Of a stretch of DNA of 64,000 nucleotides, positions 16,077-23,802 are shown one piece after another. Where the stretch lies: positions 1-64,000 of IMG/VR virus record IMGVR_UViG_3300046507_000282; one strand, given 5' to 3'. The notes below the pieces were generated by a model. It did not search any database. It had not been told where the DNA came from and worked only from the letters and a program-made list of their open reading frames with translations. The DNA comes from a virus. Positions within the stretch are counted from its first letter, which is position 1. Each line of letters opens with the position of its first letter. The position numbers and the translations under genes were made by a program.

Positions 16077-16116
16077 ACCCCTTCAATTCATTTACACGAA
16101 GGGTCGCGTCACGAAT
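16077..16116 (-). promoter_or_regulatory. Leader with TTCGTGACGC motif and hairpin over GAAGGGG
   Basis: On -, ATTCGTGACGCG (16116-16105) is followed by CCCTTC (16103-16098) and GAAGGG (16084-16079). The 3' arm is the Shine-Dalgarno of the gene starting at 16072. A terminator lies directly upstream (16186-16213). Confidence 0.5.
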
Positions 16117-16185
16117 TCAGGGGCCAATCATGGTGATCGGAGATTGTCCGATTAGGACAAGGTTTAGATGGCGGCAGGATAAATG

Positions 16186-16213
16186 AAAAAGGCCCGGGGA
16201 TTAGCCGGGCCTT
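16186..16213 (-). terminator. Rho-independent terminator (-)
   Basis: On -, AAGGCCCGG and CCCGGGCCTT form a hairpin followed by TTT. It ends the long run of small - strand genes starting at 23701. Between it and the gene at 16315 about 100 bases show nothing else recognisable. Confidence 0.75.
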
Positions 16214-16314
16214 CTCACTCAAGGTCTCACCCTTCGGTGTCATGGCACCATCCGGGTTCCTACTGCGACCGTGCGCCCCATGAGGCAATCGCTTTCGCGC
16301 TTGAGGACCGCAGA

Positions 16315-16701
16315 TTAGCAGTTTCCGCCTTCGATGTCCACATGCTGCAGAAGCTCGGCGGCGACGACGTTGAGGCAATCCAGCACGAGGTCATGCGAGT
16401 AGCTACGAACCGACAGCAGGTGGCGGCCATTGCGGATAGCCGTTTCGATGGTGGCACGTGACTGCGTGATCGGAGCCTTGCGCCCAATGGGCAGCGCAGC
16501 ATTGTGAATCGCGAGCGCATCAGAATGGAACGTCGCTTCAATAAAGCGTGAGCATTCCTTGTCCCAGTAGAAGCACGCGACCTCGCTCTTGCACCGCGCC
16601 GAGTTCACGACCATTTTCGGGCCGTCGATCCCCTTCAGCGAGACCTGGTCGCCTGGCTGAAGCGGGCGCTCATCGGGCGGCGTATCTTGATTGATGCTCA
16701 T
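16315..16701 (-). CDS. DUF2158-like small protein (YodC-type N-terminus)
   Basis: 128 residues. Residues 14-62 follow the DUF2158 pattern: LQPGDQVSLKGIDGPKMVV, then VACFYWDKECSRFIEATF and a final DAL. That family has a small beta fold and no established function. The C-terminal 60 residues are a helical extension (LDCLNVVAAELLQHVDIEGG). It is the last gene of the small-gene operon, upstream of the terminator. Confidence 0.7.
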   Translation of the reverse strand: MSINQDTPPDERPLQPGDQVSLKGIDGPKMVVNSARCKSEVACFYWDKECSRFIEATFHSDALAIHNAALPIGRKAPITQSRATIETAIRNGRHLLSVRSYSHDLVLDCLNVVAAELLQHVDIEGGNC

Positions 16702-16727
16702 ATAAGTATTTGAGTAAATGAGTTGAG

Positions 16728-16850
16728 TTACAGGCAGGCGACGATCAGGCCGCCGAAGCCCATGAAGTACGCGAACACCGGAGCGGTATCAACCGCGCAC
16801 AGTGCGCACACGAATGCCGCGGTGATTGCGAGTCCCTTCCCGATGCTCAT
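16728..16850 (-). CDS. 40-residue hydrophobic membrane peptide
   Basis: Starts ATG 16850 in an ATGA overlap with the stop of the coiled-coil gene. The sequence is almost entirely hydrophobic (ITAAFVCALCAVDTAPVFAY, then GFGGLIVACL), consistent with one or two membrane spans. Support is the coupled start and clean hydrophobic profile. Confidence 0.5.
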   Translation of the reverse strand: MSIGKGLAITAAFVCALCAVDTAPVFAYFMGFGGLIVACL

Positions 16851-18067
16851 GCCGATACCTCGCCAGTGAGCTTCACGTTGCCAGTGAACACAACCGGCGC
16901 TTCCGTCTCGACGTTGACGCTGCCATCCGCATGCACCAGCACAGCCAGCTTTACCGGATAAACGCGTGCAGACCTCGTCTTCAAGGCTTCGAGCGCGTAG
17001 TGCGTGACGTTGCGGCGCAGGCTTTCGAGCGCCTCATTCTTCTCTGCGATCACGCCCTTCAGCGTCTTTACGTCAAGCTGGCGCTCCTCTTCCTTCGCTG
17101 CCAGCAGCTTTTCCAGCGAGGCGAGGGTTTCATTGCGGGCGGACAGCGCGCGGTCAGCCAGGCGGAAACTGGCCTTCGCGGTTTCGCGCTCGGTAATGAT
17201 CTCGTTCAGTTCGCGGCGGAACGATGCCAGCTTGCCATTGGCGTCAGAGAGAGCCTCGCGGATGTCGTTCATAGCCTGGTGAGCGACACTAATTTCGCTC
17301 GCGGCGTTGGCAGCTTCCGTGCGGCGCGCGGCGCGCTCGGCGGCTAGTTCTTCACGCAGGCGGGCAGCTTCCGCGTCGAACGAGCCCGCGCGCTGCTGAA
17401 AGCCGATGATCGTGTTGCGCTGGCAGTCGATACGCTTCAGCAGGTTCTCGCGCTCGACGCGCAGGTCATCGACAAGTTCCTCAACGTCGCCCTTCCGGCG
17501 AGCGAGGATTTTCATGGCCTCTGCGTCGCTCGCTGCCTTCTGCAGATACGCACCGCGCTCGGCCTGGAAGTTGCCAATGGTGATAGCCTGGTTCTTCAGG
17601 TGGCGCTCGTTGTCTTCGAGCACGCCAGCCTGCTCGCCGATGCGCGCATCAAGGCGAACGTGCTCGTCGGCGAACTGCTTATTCGCGGCGCGCAGATCCG
17701 TGCATTGACCGATCAGTGCGTCGCGCTGGCTTGTGCGCTGAACCAACTCGCCCGTAAGTTCTTCGATACGCACATTAAGGCGCGCGTTCTCGTCGCAGAA
17801 CTGCTTGTTGGAATGGCGCAGCGCGGTATGCTCGCGCTGGTATTGCGCGTTCTCTGAAACGATGGCCTGCACGTCGCGCAGGAAGAAATCGATAGCGTAG
17901 CCATCCACAACGATGTTCCGGCCCGGGGTGCTGAACCTGCAGCCGTTCAGCGAGTTGTACGGGTCGCGAACTTCGAATTTGCACTTCGCCAGCGAGTCAA
18001 TCGCCGCGGCAAACTGAACGTCATTCAGTGCGCGGCGCGGCTTGGTATCTTCGGTATTTTCTGACAT
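16847..18067 (-). CDS. Long coiled-coil protein of unknown function
   Basis: 406 residues. Residues 1-70 are a compact N-terminal part (FEVRDPYNSLNGCRFSTPGR). Residues 85-360 are heptad-rich coiled coil with many Glu, Arg, Lys and Ala and no prolines. A short beta-like tail closes it (VYPVKLAVLVHADGSVNVET). There is no enzymatic motif, so it is probably a structural or scaffolding protein acting in the cell early in infection. Its start lies inside a possible overlapping 54-codon frame (18021-18185). Confidence 0.7.
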   Translation of the reverse strand: MSENTEDTKPRRALNDVQFAAAIDSLAKCKFEVRDPYNSLNGCRFSTPGRNIVVDGYAIDFFLRDVQAIVSENAQYQREHTALRHSNKQFCDENARLNVRIEELTGELVQRTSQRDALIGQCTDLRAANKQFADEHVRLDARIGEQAGVLEDNERHLKNQAITIGNFQAERGAYLQKAASDAEAMKILARRKGDVEELVDDLRVERENLLKRIDCQRNTIIGFQQRAGSFDAEAARLREELAAERAARRTEAANAASEISVAHQAMNDIREALSDANGKLASFRRELNEIITERETAKASFRLADRALSARNETLASLEKLLAAKEEERQLDVKTLKGVIAEKNEALESLRRNVTHYALEALKTRSARVYPVKLAVLVHADGSVNVETEAPVVFTGNVKLTGEVSA

Positions 18068-18185
18068 GTGGTTTCACTCTGAAGTTATAGACCGTCCTGC
18101 CCTTCGCCGTGCGCCCAATCTCTTCCGGCTCGCGCGGGTCGAAGAACAGGACGCAAAAATGCAGATAAAGCAGAACGGGGAACAT
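18021..18185 (-). CDS. Possible small 54-residue gene overlapping the coiled-coil gene start
   Basis: Frame from ATG 18185 to TGA 18021. The protein has a hydrophobic start (MFPVLLYLHFCVLFF) and a polar middle (DPREPEEIGRTAKGRTVYNF). It overlaps the first 47 bases of the coiled-coil gene in another frame. It would explain the otherwise empty 183-bp gap, but no strong ribosome-binding site is seen, so it remains uncertain. Confidence 0.3.
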   Translation of the reverse strand: MFPVLLYLHFCVLFFDPREPEEIGRTAKGRTVYNFRVKPHVRKYRRYQAAPRTE

Positions 18186-18250
18186 ATGGCCTTTTTAATC
18201 TGTGCCCGCCGCAGAACTGTATCCGCGACTAGGCACATGGTCAAGCGGTA

Positions 18251-18694
18251 TTACGCGGTTTGCGCAGGCGGAGATTGCTGGTTCATGCCGGCGAATGCGG
18301 ACATGATTGCCGCGGCGTCGCGGTCCATCCATTCCTTCTGTGCTTTCTTCTTCGCTTCGAGAATGCGGAGCCGCATGAGCGAGAGACCAAGGCAGGCGAC
18401 AAGCCACGCTACAGCAATGACGTAGTGCGTGAACCAGATCAGGCCGATCAGAATGAAGTACTGCGATACCACTTCCGCGCCGCGCCAGAACTTGCCAGCC
18501 AGACTCGCCTTAAGCGCCCCCTCGGGCTTCACTGGGAAGCACAGCGCCAGCAGCACCAGCAGAGCGACGCCGATCACATAAGCGCTCAGGACGTGCCCAG
18601 CGCCAGCGACGCCTTTAATCAGCCACGCGAACAACAGCGCCCACATGATGACGTTACGGAACAGCATGAAACAGGTTTTCAGGATTGACTTCAT
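18251..18694 (-). CDS. Multi-span inner membrane protein
   Basis: 147 residues with about four hydrophobic segments (NVIMWALLFAWLIKGVAGAG, VLSAYVIGVALLVLLALCF, FILIGLIWFTHYVIAVAWLV) and a charged cytoplasmic C-terminal tail (RILEAKKKAQKEWMDRD). Function is unknown. Multi-span proteins in early phage operons sometimes block superinfection. Confidence 0.65.
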   Translation of the reverse strand: MKSILKTCFMLFRNVIMWALLFAWLIKGVAGAGHVLSAYVIGVALLVLLALCFPVKPEGALKASLAGKFWRGAEVVSQYFILIGLIWFTHYVIAVAWLVACLGLSLMRLRILEAKKKAQKEWMDRDAAAIMSAFAGMNQQSPPAQTA

Positions 18695-18711
18695 CGTTCA
18701 AAACTCCAAGG

Positions 18712-19407
18712 TTAAGGGAACAGCTTCTTCAGGTTCTTCATGGTCAGCTTGCCCGTCTTGTAGCAGCCCGTATCCACGTAATACGTGTTTCCAAGGCTCG
18801 TCACTCGTTCGACGGGGGTATGACCTACGACTACCGCGTGGACGCCGCCAATGAGGCTGTCATCGAGCCGGTCGATCCTTCCGCGCGACCATATGGCCGT
18901 ATTGCGGATGGCCTGCGCCTGCATCGGCGGATATTTGTCGGCAAGCTCGGGCAATTGGGACTGGCGGAACGTGTCCCAGTGATCGAACGGGCACTGTGCA
19001 TGCACGATGCCAACCGTACGACCGCCGCCAATCTCTACCTCGATGGCGAGCGGCATGTTCAGCATCGCGTCAGCAAGAGCGACGCGCTCGGGATTCGTCT
19101 TGCCGACCATCCACGCGCCACCGATCCCGACGTACCAGTTCACATCGCGCAACGCGCCCATGGCGTACATGATCCCGGCGTCCTCATGGTTCCCCATGAC
19201 GGATACGAACCACGGCTCATCTAGCAGCTTCAGCGCACCCTCTGAGTCGCTGCCACGGTCAACCAGGTCGCCGGTTGCAAAGATGCGATCAACCGACGGG
19301 TCGAAGCGCTTTTCGTCCATCTTTGCGTGCAGAGCGTCAACGCATCCGTGCAAATCGCCAATGACGAAGTCGCGCCCGCGCGTGTTTTCAGGGTAGACAG
19401 GGATCAT
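18712..19407 (-). CDS. Serine/threonine protein phosphatase, lambda NinI-like
   Basis: 231 residues from ATG 19407 (ATGA overlap with upstream gene). It has the metallophosphoesterase motifs in order: GDLHG (17-21), GDLVDRGSDS (about 46), GNHE (about 71), VVVGHTPVERV, and a final DTGC. This is the lambda phosphatase/PrpA type, which uses two metal ions to hydrolyse phosphoserine, phosphothreonine or similar phosphoesters in the cytoplasm. Its cellular target is unknown. It might counter the kinase-like domains encoded at 6.8-13.5 kb, but nothing in the sequence shows that. Confidence 0.9.
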   Translation of the reverse strand: MIPVYPENTRGRDFVIGDLHGCVDALHAKMDEKRFDPSVDRIFATGDLVDRGSDSEGALKLLDEPWFVSVMGNHEDAGIMYAMGALRDVNWYVGIGGAWMVGKTNPERVALADAMLNMPLAIEVEIGGGRTVGIVHAQCPFDHWDTFRQSQLPELADKYPPMQAQAIRNTAIWSRGRIDRLDDSLIGGVHAVVVGHTPVERVTSLGNTYYVDTGCYKTGKLTMKNLKKLFP

Positions 19408-19565
19408 GCAAAGTACTTCCCGATATAGAACATGGCGAAAGGGACGCCGACGAATACCCACCACTGCCAATTGCGCAGGCCGATGCGCCGACTGCAAAGA
19501 GCGCAACCGACTGCGGACCACGATATCGTCACAGCCGCGATGCCGAGCAGTTTGTGCAGCACCAT
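19404..19565 (-). CDS. 53-residue membrane protein
   Basis: Fills the gap between 19568 and 19407 with an ATGA overlap into the phosphatase. Two hydrophobic segments (LLGIAAVTISWSAVGCALC and WWVFVGVPFAMFYIGKYF) flank a short basic loop (SRRIGLRNWQ), giving a small helical hairpin membrane protein. Confidence 0.55.
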   Translation of the reverse strand: MVLHKLLGIAAVTISWSAVGCALCSRRIGLRNWQWWVFVGVPFAMFYIGKYFA

Positions 19566-19567
19566 CG

Positions 19568-20170
19568 CTATGCCTTCATCAAGTCGAGCAGAGCCAAGCC
19601 TGCGGTCACGTCCTCCTCGCGCATTTCCTGCCAGCGCTGCAGCGTGTCGATAGCTTCCTTCACGTCTTGCCCGATGTCCTTACCCGCGCCGCGCCCGCCT
19701 GCGACCATCAGCTTTTTGATGGCGTGGCCCAGCGCCTGGTCGGTGATACCGAACAGCGAGAGGATGCGGTAGATATCGACGGCGTCGTACGGGCACTTGC
19801 GGAAGTAGTGTGAGTGCTCACGCTCGGACAGGTTGACGAGCGCGGGCTTGAACTTCAGGCGCGTGCGCTCCTCCAGAAACTCACCTTGCGAGAGGTTGCC
19901 GGGCGCGTGCGGCGTCACGGGGATGCCAATGAAGCGCTCGGTCTGCGCGCTCATGGTCTCGCCCTTCACGGTGCGCGGCTTGTCGTTCTCGTTGGCGTAG
20001 CTGGCCCTCGGTTCGCCCTTCGCGATCTCGGTATCGAGCCATGCGATGCACGCCTTGGTCGAACGCAGCACGTTGGCAGCAGTCAGGTTATTGAACGTGT
20101 TGCGCATCGCCTTCAGGTCGTCCAGCTTGACTCCGATAGTGTCCGAATACGCGCTTTTATTTTCGGTCAT
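19568..20170 (-). CDS. Phage protein with DUF3310-like C-terminal domain
   Basis: 200 residues from ATG 20170 (MTENKSAYSDTIG). The C-terminal part, CPYDAVDIYRILSLFG through ALGHAIKKLMVAGGRG to QDVKEAIDTLQRWQE, resembles the DUF3310 pattern (helical; 'GNAIKY...R...K...DL.KA..YL'), found in phage nucleotide-metabolism and replication regions. The N-terminal half is an uncharacterised helical region. The assignment is by motif shape only. Confidence 0.6.
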   Translation of the reverse strand: MTENKSAYSDTIGVKLDDLKAMRNTFNNLTAANVLRSTKACIAWLDTEIAKGEPRASYANENDKPRTVKGETMSAQTERFIGIPVTPHAPGNLSQGEFLEERTRLKFKPALVNLSEREHSHYFRKCPYDAVDIYRILSLFGITDQALGHAIKKLMVAGGRGAGKDIGQDVKEAIDTLQRWQEMREEDVTAGLALLDLMKA

Positions 20171-20210
20171 GTCCAAATGTTTCTCAGGTATAGATTTCGT
20201 ACAGTGTTGC

Positions 20211-20489
20211 TTAGGGCTGTTCGGAAACGGTCGATTGCGGACAGATAGCGCGGTGTTTGACGCGGCCATTGCGGGCCAGCATCGCGGTTACTTCCGGGTT
20301 CGCGCAGCCGCATGATTTGCTCCACCCCTGCACCAGGCTATCCGAACGAACGACAAGGCCACTCAGGCACTCGCATACGCATTCCCAATACTGACCGCGC
20401 CCCTTGGAACCTTCTGGGCGCGGAACGGGACCTACGACAAGCAAGCGCCCGAACGTCTGGCCGGTTAGGTCTTTGACGTACGGGTGCAT
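20211..20489 (-). CDS. Small Cys-rich zinc-ribbon-like phage protein
   Basis: 92 residues from ATG 20489 after GAAGGAG. DLTGQTFGRLLVVGPVPR, then WECVCECLSG, then SKSCGCAN follow the common phage pattern LTGQ-x-FGRL-x-V...W-x-C-x-C-x-CG...SCGC. These are putative DNA-binding zinc modules also found beside HNH or AP2 domains; here the module stands alone. Confidence 0.7.
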   Translation of the reverse strand: MHPYVKDLTGQTFGRLLVVGPVPRPEGSKGRGQYWECVCECLSGLVVRSDSLVQGWSKSCGCANPEVTAMLARNGRVKHRAICPQSTVSEQP

Positions 20490-20491
20490 GG

Positions 20492-20686
20492 CTACTCCTT
20501 CATGTTGAAGTCGAAACGCCACGACAGGCTAATCGAGCAGTCGCGATCCATGGCGCGCAGCGAGCGCTCAATGGCGGCAATGCGAGGCTTGTGCGCAGCT
20601 TCTATCTCTGACAGAAACGATGCAATGCACCGCTCTGTCAGACGCCCGTCATCGCCGAACTCAGGCGGCGTTTTGAGCGTCGTCAT
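20492..20686 (-). CDS. Hypothetical 64-residue protein
   Basis: A polar, probably helical protein (LTERCIASFLSEIEAAHKPR). Its last codons (NMKE-stop) carry the GAAGGAG ribosome-binding site of the next gene, showing tight operon packing. No family recognised. Confidence 0.55.
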   Translation of the reverse strand: MTTLKTPPEFGDDGRLTERCIASFLSEIEAAHKPRIAAIERSLRAMDRDCSISLSWRFDFNMKE

Positions 20687-21235
20687 TTACATGCCCGAAC
20701 GATCAAGCTGCTCGTACGGAACCGGCAGCGTGAGAATGCTCGGCTCGCTGCGCACCGGCAGCACCTTGCCTGCGGTCGTCAGGCACATCAGCAGCGTGCC
20801 CTCGGATGTGGCCGGCGAATACAGCCCAGTCGGATCGGCCTGGCCCACGACGGCGGTCGCAATGCCGCTGTTGCCCGTGTATTTCCATTCGCTTTGCAGC
20901 GGGTTCGTGTACTGCGTTCCCTCGTTGAAGCCGTAGCCCTGCGAGCGGCACAGCGGCACGGCCTTGCCGCTCAGGTTAACGATATAGCTGTACGTGATCA
21001 GGTTCGGCTGATCGAAGGCTTCGATGATGCTCTTAAGCTGTTTTTTTTGATTGAAATTGGTGATGTTCGGCATGCCCACGGTTGCCTGCGACTCGGCGCT
21101 CAGTTGCGCCTGTGCGCGTTGCTCGCGCTGATTGGCAGTCGGCGGCGTCGAGCCGTCGCACGATTCAGCGGTCAGGACGAAGAAAGCGCCGACGGCGATG
21201 GCGGATACGGCGAGGAGGCGGCGTGCTTTTTGCAT
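20687..21235 (-). CDS. Exported protein, possible lipoprotein
   Basis: 182 residues with an N-terminal signal (MQKARRLLAVSAIAVGAFFVLTAESC). Cys 26 follows a hydrophobic stretch but AES is not a canonical lipobox. The remainder contains FNQKKQLKSIIEAFDQPN and IVNLSGKAVPLCRSQGYGF. It is probably periplasmic or membrane attached. No function known. Confidence 0.65.
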   Translation of the reverse strand: MQKARRLLAVSAIAVGAFFVLTAESCDGSTPPTANQREQRAQAQLSAESQATVGMPNITNFNQKKQLKSIIEAFDQPNLITYSYIVNLSGKAVPLCRSQGYGFNEGTQYTNPLQSEWKYTGNSGIATAVVGQADPTGLYSPATSEGTLLMCLTTAGKVLPVRSEPSILTLPVPYEQLDRSGM

Positions 21236-21237
21236 GA

Positions 21238-21567
21238 TTAACGAAGGGATTGGACAAACGATTGAACATCGGAAGGGAGCGGGCAGGCGTCGCTGTTTTG
21301 CGACTCTGCATCCTGCAGCACACGCTGGCGCAGAACAGCCTTACCAGCGGCGTCTGCAGTGCCGTACTGGTCCTGGTACTGGCGAATCTCGCGGGCCATG
21401 CCGTCGCTATGCGACTGCGAGCATTCGAACGTGTTGTGGCGCACTTGCTCCTCGCGCGGTGCGTAGTGAGCGTCCATGCGCAGCGCGAACTCGCGGCCAT
21501 AGATGCCCAGCAGCGATATAGCGACGATCACGCCGACGATGGCGAGAAAGCCTTTGATGAAGTCCAT
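21238..21567 (-). CDS. Membrane-anchored protein with soluble helical domain
   Basis: 109 residues. An N-terminal transmembrane segment (FLAIVGVIVAISLLGIYG) is followed by a polar helical domain with two Cys (TFECSQ and DACPLPSD), probably periplasmic and disulfide linked. The stop lies 2 bp before the start of the exported protein at 21235. Confidence 0.6.
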   Translation of the reverse strand: MDFIKGFLAIVGVIVAISLLGIYGREFALRMDAHYAPREEQVRHNTFECSQSHSDGMAREIRQYQDQYGTADAAGKAVLRQRVLQDAESQNSDACPLPSDVQSFVQSLR

Positions 21568-21581
21568 AGTCTCTCTTGTGG

Positions 21582-21695
21582 TTAGTGAATCGTTTTGCGG
21601 CCCGGCAGCGACGTGTTAGGCGGCCACGGTTGAGGCCAATTGAACGGTTGCGGCGCGGGCGCGGCGGGCGGGATCGGAATCTGTTTAGGCAGCAC
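21582..21695 (-). CDS. 37-residue proline-rich peptide
   Basis: GTG start at 21695, inside the last codons of the gene ending at 21685. The product is strikingly Pro/Trp rich (QIPIPPAAPAPQPFNWPQPW). It ends before the ribosome-binding site of the next gene, and no other gene explains this 118-bp gap. Confidence 0.45.
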   Translation of the reverse strand: MLPKQIPIPPAAPAPQPFNWPQPWPPNTSLPGRKTIH

Positions 21696-22221
21696 TCGGA
21701 GCCTCGTAAATCACCTTGTAGGCGACGCAGTCGTATTGCGTAGCCTCTGCGGAGTGCAGGCCGGGCAGCGCGGTCGCGTTGTACCAGCGAACGCTATCAG
21801 CCGGGCGTGGCTGGGTTACCTCGCCGTTGCGCTTGCGGATGATGACCTTCTCATGCGGAAGCAGTGGCTGCGGGCCGCCGTCGTGATCGGTCCACGGCTC
21901 ATCGAGGAGCCAATCAATCCACGCCAGACGAGCGGCGCGCAGCGTGTCTGTATGCACGCGGCGGCGAACCTTTGTCGATAACCAGTCTTCGAGACCGTAA
22001 CGGGCCTTGCGGCTGCTCGCTCCCGCGTTAAGCGCGCCCATGATGAAAATGCTTAGGCGGCAGCGCGAGTCACTCACTTCGGCGTGGCGGCTTTTGGGCA
22101 TCGTCTTCGTGAGTTCGACGGCGGCGTCAACAAGCGCGAAGCAAATGCGACTCGTCTTGCCGGAAGCGATCAGCTTGCGCGAGTCGATAAACAGGCGGCG
22201 CTCAATCTGATTCAGTGCCAT
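21685..22221 (-). CDS. Hypothetical 178-residue protein
   Basis: Start taken at ATG 22221 (MALNQIERRLFIDSRKL), in a TGATG overlap with the previous stop. The N-terminal half is helical and basic. The C-terminal part (WTDHDGGPQPLLPHEKVIIR ... CVAYKVIYE) looks beta-rich and resembles small phage domains whose length and end are conserved. No catalytic motif. Confidence 0.6.
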   Translation of the reverse strand: MALNQIERRLFIDSRKLIASGKTSRICFALVDAAVELTKTMPKSRHAEVSDSRCRLSIFIMGALNAGASSRKARYGLEDWLSTKVRRRVHTDTLRAARLAWIDWLLDEPWTDHDGGPQPLLPHEKVIIRKRNGEVTQPRPADSVRWYNATALPGLHSAEATQYDCVAYKVIYEAPSAA

Positions 22222-22427
22222 CAGAAGCCCCCATGAAAGTACGTGTACATGGCGGCACTCAGAACTGCGCCGATGATGGCACCACAAGCAGCGGCGCTCA
22301 GTTTGTCATTGCGTACGCGGCGAGCTTTGCGCTTTGCTTCCGCTTGCGCGATCTCAATGCGGGCGCGTTCGGCAAGGAGGTCGCCCCTACTGTGCGCTGT
22401 CACGGCGCGGAACTCTGCGAGGTTCAT
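22221..22427 (-). CDS. Small membrane protein with N-terminal amphipathic helix
   Basis: 68 residues. A charged helix (RGDLLAERARIEIAQAEAKR) is followed by a C-terminal transmembrane segment (AACGAIIGAVLSAAMYTYF). ATGA overlap with the gene before it. Function unknown. Confidence 0.6.
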   Translation of the reverse strand: MNLAEFRAVTAHSRGDLLAERARIEIAQAEAKRKARRVRNDKLSAAACGAIIGAVLSAAMYTYFHGGF

Positions 22428-22594
22428 TTCGAAGCCTTGTAGGTCGTTTGGGCAGTCAGGTCGATAGCGTTGCGACCAGTCACCGATGCGGCATCGGCGA
22501 TAGCGCCAGATTCAGTGAAGCACCGACACGAATGCACCAGCACACCGGCGCGGTCGTACACGTACCACCATGTTTGCGATGCGTGGTTTCCCAT
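22424..22594 (-). CDS. 56-residue hypothetical protein
   Basis: ATG 22594, two bases after the stop of the upstream gene, and ATGA overlap into the next. Beta-rich (TWWYVYDRAGVLVHSC) then helical. It resembles the neighbouring 63-residue protein in having a short 'W..VYD..G' strand pair, so the two may be related small domains. Confidence 0.5.
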   Translation of the reverse strand: MGNHASQTWWYVYDRAGVLVHSCRCFTESGAIADAASVTGRNAIDLTAQTTYKASK

Positions 22595-22596
22595 GG

Positions 22597-22788
22597 TCAC
22601 TCAGCCCTCGTAGAGCGCGCGGTGAGCTTCTCGAAATCCAAGCTGCGCTCACGCGCGATCTCGCGGCGGGCGGCCTCTTCGTGGTAGCAGCCGTGCGAGC
22701 CGAGATACTTGCCATCGGCGTCGTACACGAAGAACTTGCGCCAGCCGTTAGGTATGCGTACGGCGGGCAGATCGCGGACTGACGGCAT
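22597..22788 (-). CDS. 63-residue hypothetical protein
   Basis: Start at ATG 22788 (MPSVRDLPAVRIPNGWRKFF). Contains GWRKFFVYDADGKYLGSHGC, a strand-turn-strand, followed by a charged helix (HEEAARREIARERSLDFEKL). No family recognised. Confidence 0.55.
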   Translation of the reverse strand: MPSVRDLPAVRIPNGWRKFFVYDADGKYLGSHGCYHEEAARREIARERSLDFEKLTARSTRAE

Positions 22789-22790
22789 GC

Positions 22791-23165
22791 TTACTCCTCG
22801 ATCTCGACGGGCACAGCAACGGCGAGAACCTTCCATGTGGTCTCGCGCAGGTTGTCCTCTGCGTCGCCCTTGTCTTTGTACGCGACGGCCTTGTACGCGT
22901 CCGATTCGCCGTCAATCGGCTTGTCGAAAATCTGCACGTACACCGTGCGCTTCTTCGGGGCCATGAACAGGTCTTCAGGGCGCTCGCAGCCGCCTATGTA
23001 AGCGCCGTCTTTGGCATGTGAGCGAAGCACGCCACCAACGATAGCAATGCACGAATACGCGTTGCCGTTCGTCGTTTCGAAGTGGTGAAATTCGTCAACC
23101 GAATCACCACAGCGCGTCACCAGCTTCTCGCCGCGCTTAGCGGCTTCAAGATTGAATGGCTTCAT
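22791..23165 (-). CDS. Hypothetical protein, tandem paralogue A
   Basis: 124 residues. It shares the frame MKPF-x-LE/A-A...G-x-KLVTR-x-G...FHHFE with the next gene upstream, and later DLFMAPKK-x-T and a final PVEIEE. It has small mixed alpha/beta character. The pair arose by duplication. Similar proteins are scattered in phages without known function. Confidence 0.7.
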   Translation of the reverse strand: MKPFNLEAAKRGEKLVTRCGDSVDEFHHFETTNGNAYSCIAIVGGVLRSHAKDGAYIGGCERPEDLFMAPKKRTVYVQIFDKPIDGESDAYKAVAYKDKGDAEDNLRETTWKVLAVAVPVEIEE

Positions 23166-23543
23166 TTAAACCTCAATCTCAATCGGAAGGGCGCGGACCA
23201 AAACAGGCATTTCATTGCGGTCTGCGTTCGTTTCGGCAGCGCTCTTGTTGTCGAACACGTACGAGTTATTCCCCTCGTAGCTGCCATTGCTGCTGCCGTA
23301 CACGTTCAGATACTTCGTGACGGCCTTCGGGGCCATGAACAGGTCGCGCGACGATTCTTCGCCGCTCGCGTAGAACATGCCATCTTCGCGGAACCAGCTA
23401 GCGTTGCCGTTATCGCCAATGTAAGCGGCGCACAGCTGCTTTGAGTTGTCGCACTCGAAATGGTGAAATCCTTTCACTTCGCGGCCATCGCGAGTCACCA
23501 GCTTTGCGCCAGCCTTTTCGGCGGCGAGATCAAACGGCTTCAT
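23166..23543 (-). CDS. Hypothetical protein, tandem paralogue B
   Basis: 125 residues from ATG 23543, which overlaps the stop of the zinc-ribbon gene (TAATG). It shares MKPF, LVTRDGREV, FHHFE, RDLFMAPK and PIEIEV with its downstream neighbour. The central regions differ strongly, suggesting diversified function after duplication. Confidence 0.7.
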   Translation of the reverse strand: MKPFDLAAEKAGAKLVTRDGREVKGFHHFECDNSKQLCAAYIGDNGNASWFREDGMFYASGEESSRDLFMAPKAVTKYLNVYGSSNGSYEGNNSYVFDNKSAAETNADRNEMPVLVRALPIEIEV

Positions 23544-23701
23544 TAACGGGGGTCCTTCTGTTGTACGCACGACGGGCACTGGGCCACGTGCGGCGCGTTG
23601 ATATGAGTGCATGCCGGGCATTTCCAGCCGGTCGGCACTGCTGCAGGGGTTGCCTTTTGCAGGGCGTCGAAGCCCTTCGGCAAGTCATCGATACGGAACA
23701 C
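23543..23701 (-). CDS. 52-residue zinc-ribbon protein
   Basis: GTG 23701 after GGAG. The product has GWKCPACTHINAPHVAQCPS with a final C: two C-x-x-C pairs spaced as in a rubredoxin-like zinc ribbon (CPAC, CPSC). It is the first gene after the operator promoter at 23762-23790 and so leads the long small-gene operon. Confidence 0.65.
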   Translation of the reverse strand: MFRIDDLPKGFDALQKATPAAVPTGWKCPACTHINAPHVAQCPSCVQQKDPR

Positions 23702-23761
23702 GTTGATTCTCCGGTTAGGCAGAATCCACGGTTCGTTATGGGATTCTGCGCCACGACCCGA

Positions 23762-23790
23762 ATACTACTCTGCTCGTAGCGCAGATTCAA
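23762..23790 (-). promoter_or_regulatory. Sigma70 promoter with operator dyad, head of the 23.7-16.3 kb operon
   Basis: On -, TTGAAT, 17 nt, TAGTAT. The spacer is the dyad TCTGCGCTACGAGCAGA. A further inverted repeat, GCAGAATCC / GGATTCTGC, lies in the leader between this promoter and the GTG at 23701. Confidence 0.8.
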
Positions 23791-23802
23791 GCGGAAAATG
23801 AA

